Positions 28,207-38,343 of a DNA stretch of 64,000 nt are shown here, piece after piece; the stretch's first letter is position 1; every line of letters begins with the position of its first letter. Source of the stretch: Roseobacter insulae (GTDB lineage: Bacteria; Pseudomonadota; Alphaproteobacteria; Rhodobacterales; Rhodobacteraceae); contig NZ_JAHXDN010000002.1 in assembly GCF_019375555.1 (NCBI RefSeq), positions 248,001 to 312,000 on the forward strand, written 5' to 3'. The translations under genes and the position numbers were made by a program. The notes beneath the pieces are model-generated. The model did not search any database. It saw only the letters and a list, made by a program, of their open reading frames with translations, and was not told the origin of the DNA.

Positions 28207-28713
28207 ATGATACGGGTTATCGGCATCGATCCGGGGTTGCGAAACCTCGGTTGGGGGGTCATCGACGTCGCGGGAAGCCGGGTGAGCCACGTGGCCAACG
28301 GCACCTGTATCTCGACCGGCGATGATCTGGCACAGCGCCTGTTGTCCCTGCATACACAGCTTTCCAACGTGATATCGGAGTTCGCCCCGCATCAGGCGGC
28401 GGTGGAGCAGACCTTCGTCAACAAGGATGGCTCGGCCACCCTGAAGCTGGGCCAGGCGCGGGGCATTGCCATGCTGGTGCCGGCACAAGCCGGTATCACG
28501 GTGGGAGAATATGCGCCCAACACGGTCAAGAAGGCGGTGGTGGGCGTTGGTCATGCCGATAAGACACAGGTGCTTCATATGGTGCGCATGCAATTGCCCG
28601 GGGCCGAAATTGCCGGACCGGATGCCGCCGACGCACTGGCCATCGCGATCTGTCACGCGCATCACAGCGGTGCGGGCGGACTGAGCGCCGCTATCGAAAG
28701 GGCGCGGGCGTGA
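28207..28713 (+). CDS. ruvC: Holliday junction resolvase RuvC
   Basis: 168 residues. RNase H-like nuclease: first catalytic Asp in [15 protein letters not shown], Glu in [11 protein letters not shown], conserved [12 protein letters not shown], and the C-terminal Asp pair in [16 protein letters not shown]. It cleaves Holliday junctions brought by RuvAB. The TGA overlaps the ruvA GTG start (GTGA), coupling the two. Confidence 0.96.
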   Translation: MIRVIGIDPGLRNLGWGVIDVAGSRVSHVANGTCISTGDDLAQRLLSLHTQLSNVISEFAPHQAAVEQTFVNKDGSATLKLGQARGIAMLVPAQAGITVGEYAPNTVKKAVVGVGHADKTQVLHMVRMQLPGAEIAGPDAADALAIAICHAHHSGAGGLSAAIERARA

Positions 28714-29369
28714 TCGGCAAGATTACCGGCAGGATTGACTACCGGGCCGCGGATCACCTGCTGATCGACGTGCAGGGCATCGGATACCTGGTTTATTGCT
28801 CGGAGCGCACGATGGCGGCCCTGCCCGGGGTCGGTGAAACAGTTGCGCTCTTTACCGATCTGCTGGTGCGCGAGGACCTTTTGCAGCTTTTCGGGTTCAC
28901 CACGTTGGTTGAAAAGGAATGGCACCGGCTTCTGACCTCCGTGCAGGGTGTCGGCGCAAAGGCCTCGTTGGCGATCCTTGGCACGCTGGGGCCTGATGGG
29001 GTGAGCCGCGCAATCGCCCTGGGAGACTGGAATGCGGTCAAGGCCGCCAAGGGCGTGGGCCCGAAAATCGCACAGCGGGTCGTGCTGGACCTCAAGGACA
29101 AGGCGCCGGGTGTCATGGCGATGGGCGGGACGGTTGCCGATGCAACGGGGGAGACAGCCGCGCAGATGGTCGAGACACAGGTCGCGCGGTCATCGACACC
29201 AACCGGTGCGTCCTCGGCGCAGGCCGACGCCTTGTCGGCGCTGGCAAATCTGGGTTACGCGCCCGGTGATGCGGCCGGGGCGGTGGCGCAGGCTGCGGGT
29301 GACGCACCCGACGCAGAGACGCCTGCGCTGATCCGGGCGGCGTTGAAACTGCTGGCCCCGAAGGGCTAG
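28710..29369 (+). CDS. ruvA: Holliday junction DNA helicase subunit RuvA
   Basis: 219 residues from a GTG start inside the ruvC stop. Domain I is the OB-fold ([12 protein letters not shown]), domain II carries two helix-hairpin-helix motifs ([16 protein letters not shown] and [18 protein letters not shown]), and a flexible linker leads to domain III ([17 protein letters not shown]), which contacts RuvB. RuvA tetramers hold the four-way junction. Confidence 0.96.
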   Translation: MIGKITGRIDYRAADHLLIDVQGIGYLVYCSERTMAALPGVGETVALFTDLLVREDLLQLFGFTTLVEKEWHRLLTSVQGVGAKASLAILGTLGPDGVSRAIALGDWNAVKAAKGVGPKIAQRVVLDLKDKAPGVMAMGGTVADATGETAAQMVETQVARSSTPTGASSAQADALSALANLGYAPGDAAGAVAQAAGDAPDAETPALIRAALKLLAPKG

Positions 29370-29396
29370 GGTGAGCGGAGCCTTGCAGGAGTGCAG

Positions 29397-30419
29397 ATGA
29401 GCGATATCGACCCCACCGTTCGGCCAGAACCCTTGCCCGAGGATACCGACCGCGCGTTGCGCCCGCAGATGCTGGGTGAATTCGTGGGTCAGGCGGAGGC
29501 GCGCGCAAATCTGCGCGTCTTCATACAATCGGCGCGGCAGCGGGGCGAGGCGATGGATCACACCCTGTTTCACGGCCCGCCCGGCCTTGGCAAGACCACC
29601 CTGGCGCAGATTATGGCGCGTGAACTCGGCGTGGGCTTTCGTATGACCAGCGGGCCGGTTCTGGCAAAAGCCGGTGATCTGGCCGCCATTCTCACGAACC
29701 TCGAGGCGCGCGATGTCTTGTTCATCGACGAGATACACAGGCTCAACCCGGCGGTGGAAGAGGTGCTCTATCCTGCGCTGGAAGATTTCGAACTGGATCT
29801 GATCATTGGAGAAGGCCCCGCGGCGCGCACCGTGCGGATCGAATTGCAGCCGTTTACGCTGGTGGGGGCCACCACGCGGATGGGATTGCTGACAACGCCG
29901 CTGCGCGACCGTTTCGGCATCCCGACGCGGTTGCAATTCTACACCGAGGACGAGCTGTTCATTATCGTCGAGCGTAATGCCCGCAAGCTTGGGGCGCCTG
30001 CCGATGAAGCCGGCGCGCGGGAGATCGCGCGGCGGGCGCGCGGCACCCCCCGGATTGCCGGGCGATTGCTGCGGCGCGTGGTGGATTTTGCCCTTGTGGA
30101 TGGCGATGGTACCGTCACCCGAGATTTGGCGGACATGGCGCTGACGCGTCTGGGGGTGGATCATCTGGGACTGGATGGCGCGGACCGGCGCTATCTGGGC
30201 CTGATCGCGGAGAACTACGGCGGTGGTCCTGTCGGTATCGAGACGCTGAGTGCGGCGCTCAGCGAAAGCCGTGACGCGCTGGAAGAAGTCATCGAACCTT
30301 TTTTGCTGCAACAGGGGTTGATCCAGCGCACGCCGCGCGGGCGGATGCTGGCACACAAGGGATGGGCGCATCTGGGCATGCGGCCACCCAAGAGCCAGAG
30401 CGATCTTTTTGGCGCATAG
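29397..30419 (+). CDS. ruvB: Holliday junction branch migration ATPase RuvB
   Basis: 340 residues. AAA+ core with Walker [14 protein letters not shown], Walker [11 protein letters not shown], sensor GATTRMGLL, then the C-terminal winged helix ([17 protein letters not shown]). RuvB hexamers drive branch migration on RuvA. ATG at 29397 is six bases after AGGA; an in-frame GTG two codons earlier is less well placed. Confidence 0.97.
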   Translation: MSDIDPTVRPEPLPEDTDRALRPQMLGEFVGQAEARANLRVFIQSARQRGEAMDHTLFHGPPGLGKTTLAQIMARELGVGFRMTSGPVLAKAGDLAAILTNLEARDVLFIDEIHRLNPAVEEVLYPALEDFELDLIIGEGPAARTVRIELQPFTLVGATTRMGLLTTPLRDRFGIPTRLQFYTEDELFIIVERNARKLGAPADEAGAREIARRARGTPRIAGRLLRRVVDFALVDGDGTVTRDLADMALTRLGVDHLGLDGADRRYLGLIAENYGGGPVGIETLSAALSESRDALEEVIEPFLLQQGLIQRTPRGRMLAHKGWAHLGMRPPKSQSDLFGA

Positions 30420-30430
30420 CGGGCAGTTTT

Positions 30431-30465
30431 ATGCCTCCGGCGGGGATATTTATGAACCAGAGAAA
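30431..30465 (+). repeat. single copy of a Rhodobacterales-type intergenic motif
   Basis: The stretch from ATGCCTCCGGCGGGGATATTT onward, directly after ruvB and just before the next start codon, matches a motif I recall as dispersed between genes in many Rhodobacterales genomes. CCTCCGGCGGGG can form a small CCGCC/GGCGG-like stem and carries an SD-like complement. Only this copy was seen in the window; the family assignment rests on memory. Confidence 0.45.
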
Positions 30466-30468
30466 CTG

Positions 30469-31095
30469 ATGTTGGACGCCACTGAAATCGAGGCGCTCTT
30501 CACGCGGGAGGATGGGGCGTTTGCCTTTGCCCGTTGGGGCCGGCCGATTGCGCCGATTGTCTTTGGCGTCACCGATGACACGCTTTCGGTGGTCAAGGGC
30601 GCGCTGGAGGCTGTGATGGTTCTGTCCGGCCACAGGATGGCGGAGACCGATCCCGAACTGGGCAGCAATCTCATGATGTTCTTTTTTCGCGACTGGGACG
30701 AATTGCGCGATGTACCCGGCCTGGACCGGCTGATCCCTGAACTTGCCTCGCTGGTTGCCCGGTTGACGTCGGTGGAGGCCAATCAGTACCGGGTGTTCCA
30801 CTTTGACCCCGAGGGCGCGATCAAGGCCTGTTTCGTCTTCCTGCGTATGGACGCCGACTTAAGTGCTGTTCCGGCTGAAACCCTTGCCCTCAGCCAGACC
30901 GTGCAATCGGTGTTGCTGTGGTCGGACACTGCGTTCCGATCAAGATCCGCCCTGGCCGTTGCGGGTGAGAAAACGATCTTGCGACCGGACATCGCGGCAC
31001 TCATCCGCGCGGCTTACGATCCGGTCATGCCTGCTGTCGCACAGGATCCGAGCCACGCCCTGCGTCTTGCAGCACGGGTGGGGCAGATGCAATGA
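30469..31095 (+). CDS. conserved protein of unknown function downstream of ruvB
   Basis: 208 residues from ATG 30469 (MLDATEIEALF). Soluble, no signal peptide. The order of predicted strands and helices is compact (FARWGRPIAPIVFGV, NLMMFFFRDWDEL, YRVFHFDPEGAIKACFVFLRM). No motif is recognised. Because of its place in the ruvCAB-tol string it is probably conserved in the order. An earlier ATG (30409) would overlap ruvB and is rejected. The stop overlaps the next start by four bases. Confidence 0.65.
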   Translation: MLDATEIEALFTREDGAFAFARWGRPIAPIVFGVTDDTLSVVKGALEAVMVLSGHRMAETDPELGSNLMMFFFRDWDELRDVPGLDRLIPELASLVARLTSVEANQYRVFHFDPEGAIKACFVFLRMDADLSAVPAETLALSQTVQSVLLWSDTAFRSRSALAVAGEKTILRPDIAALIRAAYDPVMPAVAQDPSHALRLAARVGQMQ

Positions 31096-31426
31096 CGCAG
31101 GTCAACTATCAGCAATTCGCGCGCGAGTGGCAGGCGGGCTGGAACAGCCATGACCTCGACCGCATTTTGTTGCATTACCGCGATGACGTGGTCTTTTGCT
31201 CGCGCAAGGCGGTCGCGCGGGTGGGGACGGGGCAGATTGACGGCCGAGCCGCGTTGCGCCGCAGCCCAACCTCGCCTTCGAGGTTACCGATGTTTTTGAG
31301 GGACACGAGATGATGGTGATCACCTATCTGAACCACCATGGCGTTCTGGCAGCTGAAACGATGTATTTCGACACAGGCGGTCTGGTCGTGCGGGCCGCGG
31401 CCTGCCACCGGCCGGAGGGGCGCTGA
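31092..31426 (+). pseudogene. SnoaL/NTF2-like gene broken by a frameshift
   Basis: The frame starting at 31092 gives a clear SnoaL-like first half (FAREWQAGWNSHDLDRILLHY, then VGTGQIDGRAALR). It then runs out of frame and stops at 31313. From 31262 another frame continues the same fold (QPNLAFEVTDVFEGHEMM, VITYLNHHGVLAAETMYF) and ends at the TGA at 31424-31426, which overlaps the ybgC start. The break lies between about 31245 and 31262, where the expected ten or so residues linking the halves are also missing, so a small deletion that is not a multiple of three is the simplest reading. A sequencing error is possible. Confidence 0.75.
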
Positions 31427-31821
31427 TGCACCGCTTTCCCCTTCGCGTTTATTACGAAGACACCGACATGGCGGGCATCGTCTATTATGCCAATTACCTG
31501 CGCTATATCGAACGCGCGCGCAGCGACTGGGTGCGCGAAATCGGCATCGACCAGCAGGCCATGAAGGCGCGGGGCATTGTCTTTGCCGTGCGGCGCATTG
31601 AGGCGGATTACCTTCAGCCAGCGCGTTTCGATGACGAACTGGACGTGGTGACCACGCTCACGCAGCTGACGCCGGCACGTATGGTCATGGCGCAGACCGT
31701 GTCTCGTGATGGCGATGTGCTCTTTGCCGCGGTGGTAACGATTGCCTGCATCGGCGCGGGTGGAAAGCCCGTGCGATTGCCAGCAGAACTCCGCTTAATG
31801 CCGATATCTGTTGCCTCATGA
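31426..31821 (+). CDS. ybgC: YbgC acyl-CoA thioesterase of the Tol-Pal cluster
   Basis: 131 residues, single hotdog domain. The N-terminal signature YYEDTDMAGIVYYANYLRYIERAR contains the catalytic Asp of the 4-hydroxybenzoyl-CoA thioesterase type (EDTDMAGIVYYANY). YbgC hydrolyses acyl-CoA and is almost always encoded at the head of tol-pal. Start overlaps the stop of the broken SnoaL gene (TGATG). About 100 bases separate it from tolQ, enough for an internal promoter. Confidence 0.94.
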   Translation: MHRFPLRVYYEDTDMAGIVYYANYLRYIERARSDWVREIGIDQQAMKARGIVFAVRRIEADYLQPARFDDELDVVTTLTQLTPARMVMAQTVSRDGDVLFAAVVTIACIGAGGKPVRLPAELRLMPISVAS

Positions 31822-31920
31822 CAGCATAGTGATAGCAATCCCCGTTGTTCTTCGTTAGAATCGCGTGAAATCGAGGCCGGGAAAACGGCCCGGAGCGGTG
31901 AAACGTAAAGAGCAGGCATC

Positions 31921-32616
31921 ATGGAAGCAGAAACGCTAGCATTGGCGCAGGAGATTGATTTCTCCTTCTGGGGGCTGTTTGCCCGCGCGACCCTTATCGT
32001 CAAACTGGTCATGATCATGCTGATCGTGGCTTCTTTCTGGTCCTGGTCGATCATCGTCATGAAGCTGATCATCTATCGCCGCGCCCGTGCAGAGGCCGCG
32101 GAGTTCGATCAGGCCTTTTGGTCGGGCGAACCATTGGATGGGTTGTTCGAAGCAGTAGGCCCCGCGCCCTCCGGCAGTTCGGAGAAGATTTTCGCCTCCG
32201 GCATGACGGAATGGCGTCGGTCGCATCGGGATGACGGCGGGCTGATCGCAGGGGCGACATCGCGCATCGACCGGTCGATGGATGTCGCCATCAACAAGGA
32301 AGCAGATTACCTGCGGGGCGGCCTGACGGTTTTGGCAACGGTCGGGTCCTCGGCTCCGTTCATCGGACTTTTCGGGACGGTCGTGGGCATTATGAATGCC
32401 TTCATCGAGATTGCCGAGCAGCAGAACACCAACCTGGCGGTTGTGGCCCCGGGCATTGCAGAGGCGCTGCTGGCGACCGGGCTGGGTCTTCTGGCGGCGA
32501 TCCCGGCGGTGATTTACTATAACAAGCTGAGCGCGGACTGCGACAAGATCCTGTCGGGCTACGAGGCCTTTGCCGACGAATTCGCAACCATCCTCAGCCG
32601 CCAGCTGGATAGCTGA
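31921..32616 (+). CDS. tolQ: TolQ, motor subunit of the Tol-Pal system
   Basis: 231 residues with three transmembrane segments: one near the N-terminus (LIVKLVMIMLIVASFWSWSIIV) and two towards the C-terminus (TVGSSAPFIGLFGTVVGIMNAF and LGLLAAIPAVIYYN). The MotA/TolQ/ExbB channel signature GLFGTVVGIMNAF is clear. With TolR it turns the proton gradient into movement of TolA. Ends three bases before tolR. Confidence 0.95.
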   Translation: MEAETLALAQEIDFSFWGLFARATLIVKLVMIMLIVASFWSWSIIVMKLIIYRRARAEAAEFDQAFWSGEPLDGLFEAVGPAPSGSSEKIFASGMTEWRRSHRDDGGLIAGATSRIDRSMDVAINKEADYLRGGLTVLATVGSSAPFIGLFGTVVGIMNAFIEIAEQQNTNLAVVAPGIAEALLATGLGLLAAIPAVIYYNKLSADCDKILSGYEAFADEFATILSRQLDS

Positions 32617-32619
32617 ACG

Positions 32620-33117
<498 letters not shown>

Positions 33118-33123
33118 GGCGCG

Positions 33124-34239
33124 GTGCACACCGGTCACTATATCTCGGGCGTGGGCCATGTGGCTCTGATCGGATGGCTGATTTTTGGCGACGTTTTTGC
33201 TGCGGAACCTTTGCCGTTCGAAGCGACCACCGTGTCGGTGATTTCAGGCAGTGAATTCGCGGCTATGGTCGCGGCTGGCAGGGCGCCGCAATCGACAACG
33301 GAAGTGGCACAGCCCTCCAGTCCCGAGGTAACGCCCGACGCCCCTGAGATTGCCGCAACCGAGGACCCGGTAGCCGGGCAGACACCACCCGAGCAGGCGC
33401 AGACCCCTGCAACCGAAGATGCGCCGGATGTCTCCGACCTCGCGGCTTTACCGCAGGCAGATGTCAGCGATCAGGCGCCGGTTCTGCCCGATCCGCCCGC
33501 CGATGTCGCCGTTTTGGTGCCGGAGGTCAGCGACAGGCCGGTGCCGCAAGCGGCAGAGCGGGTAGCGCCGGAGGCCATTGCGCAACCCGACCCCGAAGCA
33601 AGGCCCGATCCGGTGGAACAGGAGGCGGTCACGCCCAATGCGTCGGGCGAGACACAGCAGGACCCCGCGGAGGCAACGGCACCCGAAGCGGCCGCCACCG
33701 AGATCGTGACCGAAGCCGAGCAGCCAAGTGCCGTGCCGCTGCAATCGGCGCGCCCGCCTGCGCGCCGCCCGGACCCGCCGGTGCAACAGGCCGCGCAACC
33801 AGTGGAAGCGGCCGAACCTGCCGCGCCAGCCGAGGACACCACGGAAGACGCTGTCGCCTCGGCACTCGCCGAAGCGCTGGCCGCAGACTCCTCCGCTCCG
33901 GCGGTGCCGCAGGGGCCGCCGCTGTCGGCCGGCGAGAAGGATGCCTTGCGCGTGGCGGTGTCCAGCTGCTGGAACGTGGGGTCGCTGTCGACCGACGCGC
34001 TGAACACCACCGTGGTGGTAAGCGTGTCGATGACGCAGGATGCCCGACCCGTGACCTCCTCGATCCGCATGGCGTCAAGCTCTGGCGGGTCCGAACAGGC
34101 GGCGCGCCGGGCATTTGAGGCGGCCCGCCGCGCAATCATCAGATGTGGCGCAAAAGGGTTCGATTTGCCGGTGGAAAAATACGGCCAGTGGCAGGATATT
34201 GAGATGACCTTCAATCCCGAAAGGATGCGGATCAAATGA
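33124..34239 (+). CDS. tolA: TolA-like protein, periplasm-spanning link
   Basis: 371 residues from a GTG start seven bases after tolR. One N-terminal transmembrane segment carries the SHLS-like contact region ([17 protein letters not shown]). A long Ala/Pro/Glu-rich stretch (about residues 60-270) replaces the usual Lys/Ala helix. A C-terminal domain with Cys (SSCWNVGSL and [12 protein letters not shown]) fits the TolA C-terminal fold that meets TolB and Pal. Stop overlaps the tolB start (ATGA). Confidence 0.88.
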   Translation: MHTGHYISGVGHVALIGWLIFGDVFAAEPLPFEATTVSVISGSEFAAMVAAGRAPQSTTEVAQPSSPEVTPDAPEIAATEDPVAGQTPPEQAQTPATEDAPDVSDLAALPQADVSDQAPVLPDPPADVAVLVPEVSDRPVPQAAERVAPEAIAQPDPEARPDPVEQEAVTPNASGETQQDPAEATAPEAAATEIVTEAEQPSAVPLQSARPPARRPDPPVQQAAQPVEAAEPAAPAEDTTEDAVASALAEALAADSSAPAVPQGPPLSAGEKDALRVAVSSCWNVGSLSTDALNTTVVVSVSMTQDARPVTSSIRMASSSGGSEQAARRAFEAARRAIIRCGAKGFDLPVEKYGQWQDIEMTFNPERMRIK

Positions 34240-35567
34240 GACTTCTGGGAATGGTACTTGCCGTGACGCTGGGATGTGTGTCCCCGTCCGCCGGATCAGC
34301 GCAGGCTCAGGGCGACGGTCCGCTGCGGATTGAGATCACCGAGGGTGTCATCGAACCGTTGCCCTTCGCGCTGCCGGTCTTTCAGGCGGAGACTGCCGAT
34401 GCGCCGGGCCTTGCGGCCCAGATCAGTCAGGTTGTGTCGGCTGATCTGTCGGGTACCGGGCTGTTCCGGGAAATCCCCGCAACGGCCTTCATCAGCACCG
34501 TCAGCAATTTTGCCGACCCGGTCCAATACGCTGACTGGAAAGCGATCAATGCGCAGGCGCTGATCACGGGGGCAGTGGCCGTGCAGGGCAACCAGCTGAC
34601 GGTGAAATTCCGCCTCTACGATGTGTTCTCAGGCGCTGAAATGGGCTCAGGCCTGCAATTCACCGGCACGCCCGACGGCTGGCGGCGCATGGCCCATAAA
34701 GTCGCGGATGCGGTCTATAGCCGGATCACCGGTGAGGGCGGATACTTTGACAGCCGCGTGGTCTTCGTGTCGGAAACCGGGAACAAAGATGCGCGCCAGA
34801 AGCGACTGGCCATCATGGATTACGATGGCGCGAACGTACAATACCTCACAGATAGCAGCGCCATCGTGCTCGCGCCGCGCTTTTCGCCAAGCGGTGACCG
34901 GGTGCTGTACACCAGCTATGAAACCGGGTTCCCCCGCATCTACGTGCTTGACGTGGGCTCCGTCCAGCGCCGCGTTCTCGAAAGTCAGGACGGCACGATG
35001 AGCTTTGCGCCTCGGTTCGCGCCGGATGGTCAGAACATCGTGTTTTCGCTGAGCCAGGGTGGCAACACCGATATTTTCGCCATGAATGTCGCCGGGGGCG
35101 GTGCAACCCGCCTGACATCGGCACCCTCGATTGAAACCGCCCCCAGTTTCTCGCCCGATGGCAGCCAGATCGTCTTTGAAAGCGACCGCTCCGGTTCCCA
35201 GCAGCTCTACATCATGCCGGCATCGGGAGGAGAGGCACGGCGGATTTCCTTTGGACCGGGCCGTTACGGCACACCGGTCTGGTCGCCGCGCGGCGATCTG
35301 ATTGCCTTTACCAAGCAGAACAGCGGACGGTTCCACATTGGGGTGATGCGCACCGATGGGGCCGAGGAGCGCCTACTGACGGCGTCTTTTCTGGACGAGG
35401 GGCCGACCTGGGCGCCTAATGGGCGCGTCATCATGTTCACCCGCGAAAGCCAGGGGGCGGGCGGACGTTCGTCGCTGTACTCGGTGGATATCTCCGGACG
35501 CAACCTCCGACCCGTGCGCACCCCCGATGGCGGGTCCGATCCGTCGTGGTCGCCTTTGCAGAAATAG
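34236..35567 (+). CDS. tolB: TolB, periplasmic beta-propeller
   Basis: 443 residues with an N-terminal signal peptide, an N-terminal alpha/beta domain ([18 protein letters not shown]) and a six-bladed propeller of repeats such as [30 protein letters not shown] and [15 protein letters not shown]. TolB binds Pal and TolA during outer-membrane constriction. Coupled to tolA. Confidence 0.97.
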   Translation: MRLLGMVLAVTLGCVSPSAGSAQAQGDGPLRIEITEGVIEPLPFALPVFQAETADAPGLAAQISQVVSADLSGTGLFREIPATAFISTVSNFADPVQYADWKAINAQALITGAVAVQGNQLTVKFRLYDVFSGAEMGSGLQFTGTPDGWRRMAHKVADAVYSRITGEGGYFDSRVVFVSETGNKDARQKRLAIMDYDGANVQYLTDSSAIVLAPRFSPSGDRVLYTSYETGFPRIYVLDVGSVQRRVLESQDGTMSFAPRFAPDGQNIVFSLSQGGNTDIFAMNVAGGGATRLTSAPSIETAPSFSPDGSQIVFESDRSGSQQLYIMPASGGEARRISFGPGRYGTPVWSPRGDLIAFTKQNSGRFHIGVMRTDGAEERLLTASFLDEGPTWAPNGRVIMFTRESQGAGGRSSLYSVDISGRNLRPVRTPDGGSDPSWSPLQK

Positions 35568-35654
35568 CCTTTGAAATCGTTTCCATAAGCACGTGCCTGT
35601 GGTAAAAAGTCACCAAAACAATAACACCCACTCAGGATACATGAGGCAGTATAC

Positions 35655-36170
35655 ATGAAACCGACAGCAAAAATCATTCTCCTCGTCGCCGGGCTGGCTC
35701 TCGCCGCCTGTACCAACCCGGGCCGCTTTGGCGCCGACGGAACAGCCGGCGGGATCGGCGCGGGTGGCGGCGCAATCGTCCCGGGCAGCGCCAATGACCC
35801 CACCTCGGCGGCATATTTCAACCAGACCATCGGCGACCGGGTCCTGTTTGCCGTGGATCAATCCAACCTGACCGATGAAGGCCGGGTCGTTCTGGACGGA
35901 CAGGCGAACTGGCTGCTGACCAACACGGATTTCACGGCGATCATCGAGGGGCACGCGGACGAGCAGGGCACCCGTGAATACAACGTGGCGCTCGGCGCGC
36001 GCCGCGCGAATTCGGTCATGGAGTACCTTGTTTCCAAGGGTGTGGCCGGCAATCGGCTGCGCACCGTGAGCTACGGTAAGGAGCGCCCGATCGAGATCTG
36101 TTCCAACGAAGCCTGCTATGCCAAGAACCGCCGCGCGGTGACTGTGCTGGCCGGTGGTTTGACAGGCTGA
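35655..36170 (+). CDS. pal: Pal, peptidoglycan-associated lipoprotein
   Basis: 171 residues. Lipobox LALAAC with lipid-carrying Cys19, then a Gly-rich linker and an OmpA-like domain with the peptidoglycan-binding pattern EGHADEQGTREYNVALGARRANSV. Pal anchors the outer membrane to peptidoglycan. About 90 bases separate it from tolB. Confidence 0.96.
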   Translation: MKPTAKIILLVAGLALAACTNPGRFGADGTAGGIGAGGGAIVPGSANDPTSAAYFNQTIGDRVLFAVDQSNLTDEGRVVLDGQANWLLTNTDFTAIIEGHADEQGTREYNVALGARRANSVMEYLVSKGVAGNRLRTVSYGKERPIEICSNEACYAKNRRAVTVLAGGLTG

Positions 36171-36174
36171 TCCG

Positions 36175-37011
36175 ATGCGTATTCTGGCCGTTTTCGCCAC
36201 CCTTGTTCTGTTATCGCCGACAAGCGCGGCTGCCCAAGATCAGCAGACGCTTGCGGACATCCGGCAGGAGATGACCGTTCTGTATGTCGAGATACAGCGG
36301 CTTCGGCGTGAGTTGTCGACAACGGGCGCGGCCTCCGTCGAAACAACCGGCGGGTCGGTGCTCGACCGTATAAATGTGATCGAAACCGAAATGCGGCGGC
36401 TGACGTCCAAGACGGAAGAGCTGGAGTTCAGGATCAATCGGATTGTCGAGGACGGCACCAATCGGATCGGTGATCTGGAGTTTCGTCTTGTAGAGCTTGA
36501 GGGCGGGGATATTGCCGCTTTGGGGGAAACCACGACACTTGGCGGTGATGTGCCTGCGCCCACAGCCGGCACCGCAACGGCACCTGCGGCCGCACCGGCC
36601 CTGACCCAGGGCAATGGCACGCAGCTGGCGATGGGTGAAGAGGAAGACTTCAAAAAGGCGCAGGCCGCGCTGGCGGAAGGAAACTACCAGCAGGCGGCGG
36701 AACTTTTCGCGACGTTCACCCAGACGTATCCCGGTGGTCCTCTCGCAGCGGGTGCGGATCTGGGTCGTGGCGAGGCGCTGGAAGGGCTTGGCGATACCCG
36801 CGAAGCGGCGCGCGCCTACCTGAACAGCTTCAGCGTGGACCCGACCGGGCCTGTGGCCGCGCAATCGCTCTACCGCCTGGGCAAATCGCTGGGTGGCCTG
36901 GGTCAGACGCAGGAGGCCTGCGTGACCCTTGGTGAAGTCGGCGTGCGTTTTCCGACAGACCCGGTTGTCGAACAGGCGCGGGCGGAAATGCAATCACTGG
37001 GTTGTGCGTGA
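36175..37011 (+). CDS. cpoB: CpoB/YbgF, Tol-Pal coordinator
   Basis: 278 residues. Signal peptide (to about AAAQDQ), an N-terminal coiled-coil trimerisation stretch (VEIQRLRRELS and IETEMRRLTSKTEELEFRI), a Pro/Ala/Thr linker, and C-terminal TPRs (FKKAQAALAEGNYQQAAELF, YRLGKSLGGLGQTQEACVTL). CpoB tunes septal peptidoglycan synthesis together with the Tol machine. Immediately follows pal and overlaps the open frame leading into tilS. Confidence 0.92.
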   Translation: MRILAVFATLVLLSPTSAAAQDQQTLADIRQEMTVLYVEIQRLRRELSTTGAASVETTGGSVLDRINVIETEMRRLTSKTEELEFRINRIVEDGTNRIGDLEFRLVELEGGDIAALGETTTLGGDVPAPTAGTATAPAAAPALTQGNGTQLAMGEEEDFKKAQAALAEGNYQQAAELFATFTQTYPGGPLAAGADLGRGEALEGLGDTREAARAYLNSFSVDPTGPVAAQSLYRLGKSLGGLGQTQEACVTLGEVGVRFPTDPVVEQARAEMQSLGCA

Positions 37012-37015
37012 TGTA

Positions 37016-38263
37016 ATGCGTCGTGATCTGGGCGGTGAAGTCGATAAATTCCTGCTGCCCGATCCCCCCTCTGCACTGGGCGTCGCCGTGTCGGGCGGGG
37101 GGGATTCAATGGCACTGCTGCACCTTCTGCACGATTTTTGCCAGCATCATTCCATTGCGCTGCGTGCTGTGACCGTGAACCATGGCCTGCGTCCGGAGGC
37201 GGCGGAAGAGGTTGCCTTTGTTGCAAAGACCTGCGCCAGCCTGAACGTGACGCATAGTGTGTTGCATTGGGATGAATGGGACCGGCAGGGCAACCTTCAG
37301 AACGAGGCGCGCAAGGCACGGTACCGGCTGATCACGGCTTGGGCAAAGGCGCATGGCGTATCTCACATCGCGTTGGGGCATACGGTGGATGATCAGGCGG
37401 AAACCGTCTTGATGCGACTGGCCCGCGGGTCCGGCGTGGACGGGCTGACCGCGATGACGCCGCGCCGCCAGGTGGATGGCGTGACTTGGATGCGCCCGCT
37501 TCTGCATGTATCCCGCGTCGAATTGCGACAGGAACTGAACGCGCGGGGCCTCAGCTGGCGGGACGATCCCAGCAACGATGATGCCGGTTTCGAGCGGATC
37601 AAGATGCGACAGGCGCTGGATGTTCTGGAGCCTCTGGGCGTCGATGCTCCCGCGCTCGCACAGGTTGCCGAGAACATGGCGCGGGCACGTGAGGCGCTGA
37701 ACGCCCATGCAGCCGCCGCCGCAAAGGGCATCGTCTCGGTCGAGGCAGGCGCGTTCAGGATTGACTGGCAGGGGTTCGACGCATTGCCTGAAGAGACGGC
37801 CCGCCGCATCTTTCTGCGTGCTCTGAGCTGGATCAGCGGCGCGGATTACCCGCCCCGCAGCCGTGCCGTGCTGCGGCTGATGGCAGCGCTGAAGGCCGGA
37901 GATAGTGGCACCTTGGATGGATGCCGCGCCCGCCGTCGCGATGACAGTTTGTGGATCTACCGCGAGTACAATCCTGTGCGCGCCGTCACCTGCGCGGTTT
38001 CCGGCGTATGGGACAATCGGTGGCGGGTTGATGCGGAAAAATGCCCGGATCAAGTGCATGTCGGTGCCTTGGGGGAAGACGGGTTGCGTCAGGTACCAGA
38101 CTGGCGCGCAACCGGCCACATGAGAGAGGTCCTTCTGGCAACGCCAGCCGTCTGGAATGGGCAGGTTCTGGTCGCGGCACCGCTGGCTGGCTACACCAAT
38201 GGGTGGCGGGCAACTCTCGTGAAAGACGAAAAAGCCTATTTTGCCGCGCTTTTATCGCATTGA
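37016..38263 (+). CDS. tilS: tRNA(Ile)-lysidine synthase
   Basis: 415 residues. The N-type ATP pyrophosphatase P-loop SGGGDSMALL is near the N-terminus; HVDDQAETVLMRLARGSG is the second motif (present here as HTVDDQAETVLMRL). TilS converts C34 of the AUA-reading tRNA-Ile to lysidine and is essential. ATG 37016 is just after the cpoB stop; an in-frame GTG (37004) overlapping cpoB is an alternative. The C-terminal region is short compared with E. coli TilS. Confidence 0.93.
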   Translation: MRRDLGGEVDKFLLPDPPSALGVAVSGGGDSMALLHLLHDFCQHHSIALRAVTVNHGLRPEAAEEVAFVAKTCASLNVTHSVLHWDEWDRQGNLQNEARKARYRLITAWAKAHGVSHIALGHTVDDQAETVLMRLARGSGVDGLTAMTPRRQVDGVTWMRPLLHVSRVELRQELNARGLSWRDDPSNDDAGFERIKMRQALDVLEPLGVDAPALAQVAENMARAREALNAHAAAAAKGIVSVEAGAFRIDWQGFDALPEETARRIFLRALSWISGADYPPRSRAVLRLMAALKAGDSGTLDGCRARRRDDSLWIYREYNPVRAVTCAVSGVWDNRWRVDAEKCPDQVHVGALGEDGLRQVPDWRATGHMREVLLATPAVWNGQVLVAAPLAGYTNGWRATLVKDEKAYFAALLSH

Positions 38264-38343
38264 ACCTGACGGTACAGTGTCTATCTTAGTCGGGTGGTGG
38301 TATCATTACGGTTCGCACCACGCGCATATTTGGGAGAAATTCG

